A stretch of 64,000 bases of DNA from Lachnospiraceae bacterium (GTDB lineage Bacteria > Bacillota > Clostridia > Lachnospirales > Lachnospiraceae): NCBI GenBank assembly GCA_029012365.1, contig JAQXLY010000056.1:27924-91923 (forward strand). The letters run 5' to 3'. The notes under the pieces were generated by a model. The model ran no database searches. It was given only the letters and a program-made list of their open reading frames with translations, and was not told the origin of the DNA. How positions within the stretch are numbered: position 1 is the stretch's first letter; each line of letters starts with the position of its first letter. Positions 1-7,262 of this stretch are shown one piece after another. The position numbers were made by a program, and so were the translations under genes.

Positions 1-636
1 TCTCGCAATATTACGGATTACGGAATCACACTGGGTCGACAGAAACTGTTCAAAATTCTCCACATTAAATACTGCTGCCGTCGGGTCTGCCACCTTCCAG
101 ATAACATTGGCACCGATAATAATCGGATTACCCAGAATGTCATTTACCTTCTGACGTGCATTGTTTAAGGTTCTGGTACGAAGTGAAATCTTCTTTGTCG
201 GAACGCCGACCGTTACATTTGCCGATTGGGCTCCGTTTGTTACATTTACGGATGCACTCTGGACTCCCGCACCGGTATTCGTCTTTGCCGGACCTACAGC
301 ACTGCAGAACGGATTCACATAATAAAAACCGGGCTCCTTCACCGTACCGTAATACTTACCGAACAGGGTAAATACCATTGCCTGATTCGGCTGTAAAATG
401 TGAAAGCCACTGCTAAAAATACTCATACCGACTATACCAAGAATTCCTACTACCAGTAATGCCACTCCGATACTAATCGGAACAGCTCCCTTTTCTGTAC
501 TCTTTACCATGAAAACGATTCCGAATACGAATGCTGCCACATCCAGAATCCATCCAAGCAGGTCAAGTAACAGATACAACCCGCCGGACTTTGTCTTTGC
601 TTTCTTTTCCTGTACAACACGAATGCTATGTTCCAT
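1..636 (-). CDS. SPFH/band-7 domain membrane protein (3' end cut by window)
   Basis: The frame is open from an ATG at 636 to the window edge (212 codons, C-terminus missing). GGAGGAG lies about 6 nt before the ATG. Two hydrophobic segments (about residues 20-45 and 51-75) precede a region reading GFHILQPNQAMVFTLFGKY, VKEPGFYYVNPF and IIIGANVIWKVADPTAAVF, which is typical of SPFH (stomatin/prohibitin/flotillin-like) proteins that assemble into membrane oligomers and organise membrane proteolysis or microdomains. The catalytic or partner role cannot be judged from this fragment. It is transcribed alone from the promoter at 689-717, which carries a palindrome at its expected start site. Confidence 0.85.
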   Translation of the reverse strand, partial: MEHSIRVVQEKKAKTKSGGLYLLLDLLGWILDVAAFVFGIVFMVKSTEKGAVPISIGVALLVVGILGIVGMSIFSSGFHILQPNQAMVFTLFGKYYGTVKEPGFYYVNPFCSAVGPAKTNTGAGVQSASVNVTNGAQSANVTVGVPTKKISLRTRTLNNARQKVNDILGNPIIIGANVIWKVADPTAAVFNVENFEQFLSTQCDSVIRNIAR

Positions 637-667
637 ACTATACTCCTCCGTTTCATAGATATTTATA

Positions 668-686
668 TGATATCTTTTTGATATCA
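668..686. promoter_or_regulatory. Palindrome TGATATC-N5-GATATCA, likely repressor operator
   Basis: A perfect 7+7 bp inverted repeat with a five-base T (or A) spacer lies directly downstream of the -10 box of the SPFH gene promoter, where a bound repressor would block transcription start. The regulator is not identifiable from the window. Confidence 0.45.
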
Positions 687-688
687 CT

Positions 689-717
689 ATCGTAGCATAG
701 TGTTTTCTGTATGTCAA
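689..717 (-). promoter_or_regulatory. Sigma-A promoter of the SPFH gene
   Basis: On the minus strand TTGACA (712-717), a 17-bp spacer and TACGAT (689-694) form a near-consensus vegetative promoter about 50 bp ahead of the start codon at 636. Confidence 0.7.
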
Positions 718-815
718 GCACTTTTTTCCATAATTTACCCGTCATCCACAAACGGAATCGACGTTAGTGTATCAGCAAACAAGTTTAACCATTATCTTCC
801 AATCCGTATCCCTTC

Positions 816-1832
816 TCACTCTTCTCTCTGTTTAATTATGCACTCCGACGTATCCGAAGAAATATCATAATACCAAATATCATAGCTTAGATACCCCCTC
901 ATAAATACACCCTCTTCATAGGCTTCCATAGCATACCATGCATAGCCGGGCAGCTCTGCCAGCATATACTCCTGCTCCTCTTCCTTCCCTAAATTCTTTT
1001 TCCAAAGATAGTTGTTCCATGGATAATATATCTCGCCCTCAAAAATCGTGGCTGTAAGACCGCTACGTCCCGTCAACCGCTTTAGCTGCCCCTCCGGGGT
1101 AACTTCAAAATAGCCTTCCTTTGCGGTATCCGCCTTCTCTTTTATAAAAATGCAGATACCGTCGCCATAGAATTTCAGTCCGCTATAATCCGAGATTTTT
1201 TTCAATTCTTCTTTTCCGGGCTCTGTACAGTATATGCCCTTATCCGTCATAAGATATATGCAATCCCTTGCTACCACTGCATCCCTTACATCCTCATCTT
1301 CCTGATGGAACAACAATTTTGGCTCTGTTTCACTCGAAATCTTTTGTGCATACAAATACTCCAAAGTGTAACTGCTTTCTTCCTTTTCTTTTGCTTTTGT
1401 CTCTCTTGCAATCCAGTAAACAATATCTCCGCAGCAATCAATAAAGGTAAAATTTTTTGCAGGGATTCGAAACAACTCCAACAAATCATCTTCTACAATC
1501 CGGTAAACTGCATTTTCAACAATATAGTAAACTCCGGTGCCGGTTTTCTTTAGTTTCCCTTCTGCCTCTTCTATCATCAGTATCTCCTTTGTTTCCAGAT
1601 GATAACTGCACAAGGCATTTTCTTTAAGGACATCACAATAGTACAACCGTCCGTCGGATACCGCTAAATTCTCTTGTCCGGAGAGTGTAAATAAATCACG
1701 TTCTCCATCCGTCTGATTAAAATCGGTATAATACTCCAAAATAAAAGCAAGGCACAATAAAACAACCACCCCAATAATACTCCACAGAAGAAGCTTTTTC
1801 CCTTTCACTCCGTACTTGTTATTCACTTCCAT
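816..1832 (-). CDS. Membrane-anchored protein with WD/DUF5050-like repeats, unknown function
   Basis: 338 aa. There is one N-terminal transmembrane anchor (about residues 14-32) and then an extracytoplasmic region of short beta-rich repeats such as NLAVSDGRLYYCDV, TGVYYIVENAVYRI and IYLMTDKGIYCTE. This resembles the prolow-density/DUF5050-type propeller repeats that are common in clostridial surface proteins. No catalytic motif is seen. It is the last gene of the run that starts at the 18-aa peptide, about 100 bp after the ABC ATPase, so it may act with that transporter as a surface sensor or immunity component. That role is inference only. Confidence 0.6.
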   Translation of the reverse strand: MEVNNKYGVKGKKLLLWSIIGVVVLLCLAFILEYYTDFNQTDGERDLFTLSGQENLAVSDGRLYYCDVLKENALCSYHLETKEILMIEEAEGKLKKTGTGVYYIVENAVYRIVEDDLLELFRIPAKNFTFIDCCGDIVYWIARETKAKEKEESSYTLEYLYAQKISSETEPKLLFHQEDEDVRDAVVARDCIYLMTDKGIYCTEPGKEELKKISDYSGLKFYGDGICIFIKEKADTAKEGYFEVTPEGQLKRLTGRSGLTATIFEGEIYYPWNNYLWKKNLGKEEEQEYMLAELPGYAWYAMEAYEEGVFMRGYLSYDIWYYDISSDTSECIIKQREE

Positions 1833-1938
1833 GTATCCTCTCTAAACTTAACCTCATTGTAGCAAGGCATCTCTTCCATCTTCCGTTTACATTTCTTATA
1901 TGTATTACAATCAAGTAGCTTTTTTTAACAAGTTATTT

Positions 1939-2607
1939 CTATTCCTCAATCAATATCCCGTCATCTATCCGAAACACACGGTCTGCCCGCTTTGCTATTT
2001 CCGGTGCATGTGTTATCATTACAAGCGTTCCGTCAAATCTCTTAATGGTACTTACCAGAAGCTGAATTACCTCCTCTGCTGCCTCTTTATCAAGGTTTCC
2101 GGTCGGTTCGTCCGCAAGAATCAGTTCCGGATGATTGACTAAGGCTCTTCCGATTGCCACTCTCTGCTGTTGTCCTCCGGAAAGCTGGGACGGAAAATGA
2201 TGCAGACGTTCTGTAATCCCAAGTGCTTCCGCAAGTTCGTCCACATACTCCTTTTCGATTTTACGTTTATCCAAAAGAGTCGGCATCACCAGATTCTCAT
2301 ATGCCGTCATAATCGGTATCAGCTGATAATTCTGGAAAATAAACCCAATCTTTCTTCTGCGGATTTCTGCCAGCTTCTCATCGGAGTTCTTATAAAGCTC
2401 CTCTTCCCCTATAAATACTTTGCCACCGGTAGGGCGGTCCAGACCGCCGCACAGATTAAGAAGCGTACTCTTTCCGGACCCGCTGGCTCCCACCACTGCC
2501 ACAAACTCTCCCTTTTCCACGGAAAAGCTGCAATCCCGCAACGCTCTTACATCCACATCTCCCTGATGATATACTCTCGATAATCCTTCGGTTCTTAAAA
2601 TAGACAT
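1939..2607 (-). CDS. ABC transporter ATP-binding protein (MacB/LolD type)
   Basis: 222 aa, full length for the family. Walker A is GASGSGKST (about residues 40-48), the signature is LSGGQQQR, Walker B is LILADEPTGNLD, and the switch histidine is in MITHAPE. It energises the FtsX-type permease encoded 18 bp upstream. This class usually performs mechanotransmission, lipoprotein or peptide extrusion, or antibiotic-peptide defence rather than classical import. Given the secreted Cys-rich protein and the small peptide in the same run, export of a peptide or protection from one is plausible, but the substrate is not shown. Confidence 0.9.
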   Translation of the reverse strand: MSILRTEGLSRVYHQGDVDVRALRDCSFSVEKGEFVAVVGASGSGKSTLLNLCGGLDRPTGGKVFIGEEELYKNSDEKLAEIRRRKIGFIFQNYQLIPIMTAYENLVMPTLLDKRKIEKEYVDELAEALGITERLHHFPSQLSGGQQQRVAIGRALVNHPELILADEPTGNLDKEAAEEVIQLLVSTIKRFDGTLVMITHAPEIAKRADRVFRIDDGILIEE

Positions 2608-2625
2608 ATATATTTCCTTCCCTTC

Positions 2626-4581
2626 TTATGCTTTTTGTTCCAATTCACGCAGGACCTGTCTTGAAGCAAACCATGTAGCTCCCATAGTAACACCGAATAC
2701 AATTACAACCAGAATAAGTACCTCTGCTACCGGATACAACTTAAAACCATCCTCTAACCATTGTCCACCATACAATTCTACCTGGTAGTAATACACTCCA
2801 AGACTTACGATTACGTTTACAGGTACAATCACAAAGGAGCTACGTAACGACTGTAAAAACATCACCTTACGAATCATTGATATGGAGGCTCCCAACGCAT
2901 AAAGCTTTCGCAATTCCTCAACCTTTTCCATATAATAGAAGGCAAAATAACAGAACAGAAACACCACCGCCGACAGCAAAGGTACAAATATATCTGCAAA
3001 CAACGCAATCCGCGTATCATGATTCAACTCATCCCGCGAATTTCCTATACACTGTTTATCTTCTACCAGTTTTACCCCCGGCACCGCTTCTTCCACCGAC
3101 TTTGCCACTGTTTCATACGCATCCAGCAAAACCACCGTAACCTCCCGTAGCGGTTCCTCCGATTCTTCAGCTACCGTCTCTACCTTAAGTCCCTGCAGTT
3201 CGTAAAGTATTTCCAGTTCTTCCTTTGAAAAGCTCACCCCCTCTTTTCTTACCGTATAAGTTGTCGCCTTTGCGTCGACTCTTCCATCCTGCATATAAAC
3301 ATCCTGTGCCATAACCAATTCCGACATCAGCCGAAACGCAAATACCGTAATAAGAATCATTCCTACTTGACGTCCTTTTAATCGTTTTCCTTCCAATCCT
3401 GAGTACCACCAAAGCGGATGCTTCACTTTAAGAACCTTCGGTTTCTTCAAACGAACCAAATTCTCCCCCGTGCTTACTGTCTCCTCTAATAACGTAATCG
3501 GTGTCTCCCTTAACAAATGATGCAGTGCCGGTAGCTGTAACAATACCAATGCCGCAACAATTCCAAGTGACACATACAGCAAGCAGGCCCACCCGATACC
3601 ATCTATCGCCGCCGTGTTCGTAATCGTTAAAAGATTTTCCACGCTTTCCACCAACAGCACAAATAAAAAGCCAATCACTGTTCCGATTCCGCCGGAGCAC
3701 AATATCCTTGCGGTCACCATGGCAGTAATCTGAAATTTATTAGCTCCCAACGTTCGGTAAACACCGATGATTTTCCTGTCATCCTGTAAAATCAGGTAGA
3801 TGACTGCCATAAGACATACTCCCAAATATACCGTCACGCGTATCGCCCAGGAAAGCACCCACTCCCAATCATATTCCCTATGAAACACTTCCGGATAAGC
3901 AACACTAGAAATGGTTCCATACTTGTCGAACATTTGACGAAGTACATCTTCATGAGAAATAAAATCTTTGTAAATATTTTGTATAAAAACATCATAGCAC
4001 CGTTCTTCCCCCCTCAGGTCACCGGTCAATGTATTAAAATCCTCTTCGTTCAAAAATGCATATTCGTCTGTAAACAGACAAACACCCTTTACCACTCCGG
4101 ATACCACGGCATCCACCTGTTTTTCTTCTTCTCCCACCTTTACCGTTATCCGGAGCACTTCTCCCTGCTCCGGTTGACGCTTTCCGATTGCAACTGTATC
4201 CGTCAACACAATCTCCCCCGGTCCCGGTGGTTCTCCGTATAAATAGTTGAACTTCCAGGTGTCCGGTACATCGTAAGAAACCACAGACGCTACACCTGTA
4301 GGACCCGACAACACCTCAGCCACTTCCACCGGCTGCACCAAGGTGATTTCCTCATGTTGCTCTAAAAAAGTGATTCCCTCTGACGGACACTTACAGATTT
4401 TCGCAGAAAACCCATAGTTCTCACTTCTCGAATCATTTACAAGCTCCCATTCATTCGCATCTGCTCTCATCACTGCGCTAACCAGCATCGCCACAAAGGC
4501 TGCAATTCCAATAATCAAAAACATCTGCTTCTTTATGTTCTGGGTAAAGGTCCGCTTTATATATAAACGAATGTAATTCAT
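2626..4581 (-). CDS. FtsX-family ABC transporter permease
   Basis: 651 aa from the ATG at 4581. The in-frame GTG nine bases upstream lies inside the ribosome site AGGAG, so the ATG is preferred. There is an N-terminal membrane helix, a large extracytoplasmic MacB-like domain (about 45-240), three helices (about 245-350), a second extracytoplasmic stretch and three C-terminal helices, giving an FtsX-type topology. It pairs with the ATPase at 1939-2607. It begins 11 bp after the preceding gene, which implies one transcript. The similarity to bacteriocin-associated or MacB-like permeases is structural only, and no substrate motif is recognisable. Confidence 0.85.
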   Translation of the reverse strand: MNYIRLYIKRTFTQNIKKQMFLIIGIAAFVAMLVSAVMRADANEWELVNDSRSENYGFSAKICKCPSEGITFLEQHEEITLVQPVEVAEVLSGPTGVASVVSYDVPDTWKFNYLYGEPPGPGEIVLTDTVAIGKRQPEQGEVLRITVKVGEEEKQVDAVVSGVVKGVCLFTDEYAFLNEEDFNTLTGDLRGEERCYDVFIQNIYKDFISHEDVLRQMFDKYGTISSVAYPEVFHREYDWEWVLSWAIRVTVYLGVCLMAVIYLILQDDRKIIGVYRTLGANKFQITAMVTARILCSGGIGTVIGFLFVLLVESVENLLTITNTAAIDGIGWACLLYVSLGIVAALVLLQLPALHHLLRETPITLLEETVSTGENLVRLKKPKVLKVKHPLWWYSGLEGKRLKGRQVGMILITVFAFRLMSELVMAQDVYMQDGRVDAKATTYTVRKEGVSFSKEELEILYELQGLKVETVAEESEEPLREVTVVLLDAYETVAKSVEEAVPGVKLVEDKQCIGNSRDELNHDTRIALFADIFVPLLSAVVFLFCYFAFYYMEKVEELRKLYALGASISMIRKVMFLQSLRSSFVIVPVNVIVSLGVYYYQVELYGGQWLEDGFKLYPVAEVLILVVIVFGVTMGATWFASRQVLRELEQKA

Positions 4582-4592
4582 CTTTTTCACTC

Positions 4593-5147
4593 CTATTCAT
4601 GCTCATGAGAATGCCCGTCATGATGACTTTCTTTCTTGCGAAGCTGTTCTATAATAGTCTCGACATCTCCGTTAAAGAAACAGGAATGGTTCACTTTATC
4701 CTCGCTTACTTTCCACCAAATTCCAAGAAAACGCTCCACTTCCTGTTTCCCTTCTAAATGAACCCGTTCCGTCGGTAATACACCATCTTCATAACTTAGC
4801 TCATATAAAATGGTATACGGAATTGCTCCTTCCATGTCACGCTTCCCAAGCTCTACATAAAAAAGCTCACATTTTCCCTTATGGTCGCGTATTATTTGTC
4901 GTCTCTGTACCGCCTCATTCTCCTGGAGTGTGGAATAATATGCTTCCGAAACATACTTTTTTCTTTTTTCCACCACATCTTCATTATTCTCGTATGTAAA
5001 TCCGTATTGCAATGAAAGATTCCTCTTTACTACAAAATACGGAATCCGGCTACAGCCGTACAAAACCGCCCCAATCGCTACAACAATTATTACGATCCGA
5101 AAGATTTTCCGAAGTCCTGCGTTTCCTTTTCGTTCCACTCGTTCCAT
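4593..5147 (-). CDS. Unknown single-pass membrane protein with histidine-rich tail
   Basis: 184 aa from the ATG at 5147, chosen because AAGGAG sits 7 nt upstream. An in-frame ATG at 5165 lacks a good site. A hydrophobic segment near residues 14-32 ends in YGCSRIP, so it could be a lipoprotein-like or simple membrane anchor. The rest is charged and extracytoplasmic. The C-terminus HHDGHSHEHE is His/Asp/Glu rich, as in metal-binding tails. No family was recognised. It lies between the secreted Cys-rich gene and the ABC permease, with 55 and 11 bp gaps, so it is probably an accessory part of the same system. Confidence 0.6.
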   Translation of the reverse strand: MERVERKGNAGLRKIFRIVIIVVAIGAVLYGCSRIPYFVVKRNLSLQYGFTYENNEDVVEKRKKYVSEAYYSTLQENEAVQRRQIIRDHKGKCELFYVELGKRDMEGAIPYTILYELSYEDGVLPTERVHLEGKQEVERFLGIWWKVSEDKVNHSCFFNGDVETIIEQLRKKESHHDGHSHEHE

Positions 5148-5169
5148 CGTTTTTCTCCTTCTCATTTCG

Positions 5170-5187
5170 CAGGGAGCAAAAGCTCCC
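5170..5187 (-). other. Short intercistronic hairpin GGGAGC-N4-GCTCCC
   Basis: A perfect 6-bp stem lies between the Cys-rich gene and the following membrane-protein gene. No T-run follows, so it is more likely an RNA stability or processing hairpin than a terminator. Confidence 0.35.
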
Positions 5188-5202
5188 CACGAAAATAGTC
5201 CC

Positions 5203-5601
5203 TTACCTCAGATAGGTAACATAACTCCCCGCTCCATTGCACCAGCTCTCATCATAGCCACCGCAACTGCTGTGACAAATCTCGTGCCCGTGTAACACTC
5301 CAGGGTTACCCAGATTCAATCCACATAAGTCACACAATTCCGTACAACTGTACAAATTCTGGGTTGTTGTACATGTCTTTCTGTCCCATGGTAAGCCATA
5401 TTTGTGTACAGATTTTCTGTAACCCACATAACTTCCCGTGCACTTATATACATAGTTGTGATAGCCGTTTGCTGCATTTGCCGGGCATCCCTTATTTGGC
5501 GAAGTTACTGCCAGTGCCGAAGCCGGAGCTGCCATCATTACCGTTGCTGCCAGTACCATTGCTACTGTAGCAATTTTCTGACCTAATTTTAATGTTCGCA
5601 T
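5203..5601 (-). CDS. Secreted cysteine-rich small protein (unknown; bacteriocin-like context)
   Basis: 132 aa with a classical Sec signal peptide: charged MRTLKLGQK, a hydrophobic core, then APASALA near residues 25-31. The mature part of about 100 residues has nine cysteines, seven of them in the C-terminal half (KTC, YSC, ELC, DLC, EIC, SSC, SWC), plus several Gly, Tyr and His. This suggests disulfides or metal binding. AAGGAGG lies 7 nt before the ATG. The position, after a peptide gene and kinase and before an FtsX-type ABC transporter, recalls Sec-exported bacteriocins of the lactococcin 972 style with their ABC immunity pairs, but there is no recognisable sequence homology. A secreted enzyme inhibitor or coat-like protein is an alternative. 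Confidence 0.65.
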   Translation of the reverse strand: MRTLKLGQKIATVAMVLAATVMMAAPASALAVTSPNKGCPANAANGYHNYVYKCTGSYVGYRKSVHKYGLPWDRKTCTTTQNLYSCTELCDLCGLNLGNPGVLHGHEICHSSCGGYDESWCNGAGSYVTYLR

Positions 5602-5698
5602 TTCTTTACCTCCTTCAATTCAATTTTTTTGCTTTACAACATCCGAAAGAAGCAGTATACTATGCTCGAGCACTCCTTTACGGGTGTTTTGGGGTCGG

Positions 5699-5733
5699 CT
5701 TCCGGTCTCCCCTGCGCATAGTGTGACCGGAAG
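5699..5733. other. Perfect 9-bp inverted repeat CTTCCGGTC...GACCGGAAG
   Basis: A strong stem-loop lies in the untranslated stretch between the 18-aa peptide gene and the secreted Cys-rich gene. It has no T-run in the operon direction. It could modulate RNA stability or read-through. Confidence 0.5.
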
Positions 5734-5749
5734 TCTTTTATATATCACA

Positions 5750-5782
5750 AACAGCCTGTCCGCACAAGGCAGGCAAGCTGTT
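5750..5782 (-). other. Imperfect 14-bp hairpin just after the 18-aa peptide gene
   Basis: The arms AACAGCTTGCCTGCC and GCGGACAGGCTGTT pair with one mismatch and two G-U pairs. The hairpin starts 8 nt after the peptide stop codon and is followed only by TTTG. It could be a weak attenuator or a 3'-end stabiliser that gives more peptide mRNA than downstream mRNA. Confidence 0.45.
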
Positions 5783-5790
5783 GAAATATA

Positions 5791-5847
5791 TCATTTTCCC
5801 TTTCCTTTTCCAAGTAACCATTCTAACCATTCGTCCCAAAAATCCAT
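5791..5847 (-). CDS. 18-aa amphipathic peptide, candidate signal or toxin peptide
   Basis: The ATG at 5847 follows AGGAGGTGA with 8 nt spacing, one of the best ribosome sites in the window. It encodes MDFWDEWLEWLLGKGKGK and stop. Three Trp and hydrophobic residues alternate with Asp/Glu, and the tail is Lys-Gly, so the peptide could form an amphipathic helix. It is not an AgrD-type precursor: it lacks Cys and a leader. It lies 111 bp after the kinase gene, directly behind tandem repeats typical of LytTR regulator sites. Plausible roles are an inducing peptide for the neighbouring kinase, a phenol-soluble-modulin-like effector, or a leader peptide. No homolog is known to me. Confidence 0.6.
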   Translation of the reverse strand: MDFWDEWLEWLLGKGKGK

Positions 5848-5901
5848 ATATTCTTCACCTCCTGTTTCCTTTTTTTTACAAAATACATATTTTTCTTTTC
5901 A

Positions 5902-5930
5902 ATAATAGTTTAACAGAGTAATATATGAAA
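5902..5930 (-). promoter_or_regulatory. Weak, probably activator-dependent promoter of the peptide operon
   Basis: On the minus strand a TATTAT -10 box (5902-5907) has no good -35 hexamer at 17 bp. It lies 31 bp downstream of the tandem 20-bp repeats, the usual geometry for promoters activated by LytTR response regulators. Transcription would start about 48 nt before the peptide ATG. Confidence 0.45.
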
Positions 5931-5938
5931 TTCAACAA

Positions 5939-5978
5939 TAAGTCCGTGAGCGGTCGTTTAAGTCCGTGAACGGTCATT
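5939..5978 (-). promoter_or_regulatory. Two tandem 20-bp direct repeats, candidate LytTR regulator binding site
   Basis: In the operon direction the unit AAYGACCGYTCACGGACTTA occurs twice head to tail with a 20-bp period and only two differences. Direct repeats spaced about two helical turns are the known binding architecture of AgrA/ComE/PlnC-type LytTR regulators, and a gene for one lies in this locus. The upstream repeat overlaps the last codons and stop of the kinase gene. Confidence 0.6.
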
Positions 5979-7259
5979 TTTTAGAATCAGCTTAACACAA
6001 AATTTCTCATCTCGCATCTCAAAGTTCAACTCACCCCCACATTCCTTCACCGCCTTTTTTATATTTTTTAATCCAAGACCATGATTTCTCTTATCTGCCT
6101 TTTCCGTCTCCAAAAGGGTTTCTTTTTCCAAACTTTTCTTTGCAAGGCTGTTACATATCTCAATTTGAAAGAACCATTCTCCCTGTATGAAATCAATTTC
6201 CAGCTTTTTTTGCCGTCTTCCGACCCGCTCCAATTCTTCAATTGCATTTTTTAAAAGATTGGAATAAATCGTGCATAATGTAACGTTATCAATCTTCAAC
6301 GGTTCATTTACCTGACCGGTTACCTTTACCTCTACCAATTCATCCACTTGTGAAAGATAGTAATTCGTAATCGCATCTAATACTTGATTTCCGGTCGCAT
6401 AACACTTTTTCTGAATTTGTAACAGCTGCTCCTGCATTTCTTCTAAATAACTCGCTAGTTCATCTGTATTTTGTTGTTTCACAAAATGATTCAGGCAAAG
6501 TAAATGGTTAGACATATCATGACGATATTTTCTGGTATCCTCTTCTTTTTCCAGCAAAGATTCATAATAGCTCTTTTGCATTTCTTTTAACACGGTCTCA
6601 TTATATAACATTTCTTCCATCTTTGTATTCACTTTTCTTATATGAACAACAAAAACACCAAGCACTCCGATGGATGCATATGTAACTGCAACCAAAATAA
6701 CAGATAATGCAGAAAAACTTCTGCTTGGCACAAATTGAATTGCCACATTAAGCCCTGATGCCGTAATAAGCATTCCGACAATCATAATTACCACTAATAC
6801 ATATATCTTCGTACTGCTTAAATCAAGGGAACTTTTCATGCCGTGTCTCTTTCGCCATATAAGCATTCCGCCTAGAATCATAATAGTAACTATACTCGCA
6901 AGCATACTATCGTAATCATTCAGATTTCTTTGAAAAACACCATACACTTCAAGTAATCTAACCGGCACTGAGATGACTTTTGTAAGAACACTTATTGTTA
7001 AAAAAAGAATCAAAAGCTCTGTTCCTCTTTGCTTCCAGCTTTCCTGCATCATAATTAACATTGCAACCAGTGTACCTATATATGCATATATACATTTTGC
7101 ATGGTCTGAAAAACCAGGAGCGATAAAAAGAAAAACACCGGTCAAAGCAGCTCCAATAACTGCAACAGCCCATGCTCTTCTAATTTTTTTTGAGAACATC
7201 AGCCGATACAATAGTGCATATCTTATTACCTCTAAAACATAAAGAACTATATGCAACAT
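5958..7259 (-). CDS. Membrane histidine kinase, AgrC/ComD-like (HPK10, GHKL)
   Basis: 433 aa. Six or so transmembrane segments fill residues 1-205 with no extracellular domain, as in peptide-sensing HPK10 kinases. The phospho-acceptor histidine is in RKYRHDMSNHLLCLNHF (about residue 245). The N-box is TIYSNLLKNAIEEL and the G-box is NHGLGLKNIKK. It starts 3 bp after the LytTR regulator, with the ribosome site GGGGG inside that gene's end, so the two are translationally coupled. The likely role is to sense a peptide and phosphorylate the regulator at 7263-7982. The ligand is unknown. No AgrB-type processing protease or peptidase-ABC exporter is nearby. Confidence 0.9.
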   Translation of the reverse strand: MLHIVLYVLEVIRYALLYRLMFSKKIRRAWAVAVIGAALTGVFLFIAPGFSDHAKCIYAYIGTLVAMLIMMQESWKQRGTELLILFLTISVLTKVISVPVRLLEVYGVFQRNLNDYDSMLASIVTIMILGGMLIWRKRHGMKSSLDLSSTKIYVLVVIMIVGMLITASGLNVAIQFVPSRSFSALSVILVAVTYASIGVLGVFVVHIRKVNTKMEEMLYNETVLKEMQKSYYESLLEKEEDTRKYRHDMSNHLLCLNHFVKQQNTDELASYLEEMQEQLLQIQKKCYATGNQVLDAITNYYLSQVDELVEVKVTGQVNEPLKIDNVTLCTIYSNLLKNAIEELERVGRRQKKLEIDFIQGEWFFQIEICNSLAKKSLEKETLLETEKADKRNHGLGLKNIKKAVKECGGELNFEMRDEKFCVKLILKNDRSRT

Positions 7260-7262
7260 CCT

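Noticed and set aside
5699..5733. CTTCCGGTC/GACCGGAAG hairpin as a terminator of the peptide transcript
   Set aside because: In the operon direction it is followed by CCGACCCC, with no T-run. The T-rich side is on the opposite strand, where no gene ends.
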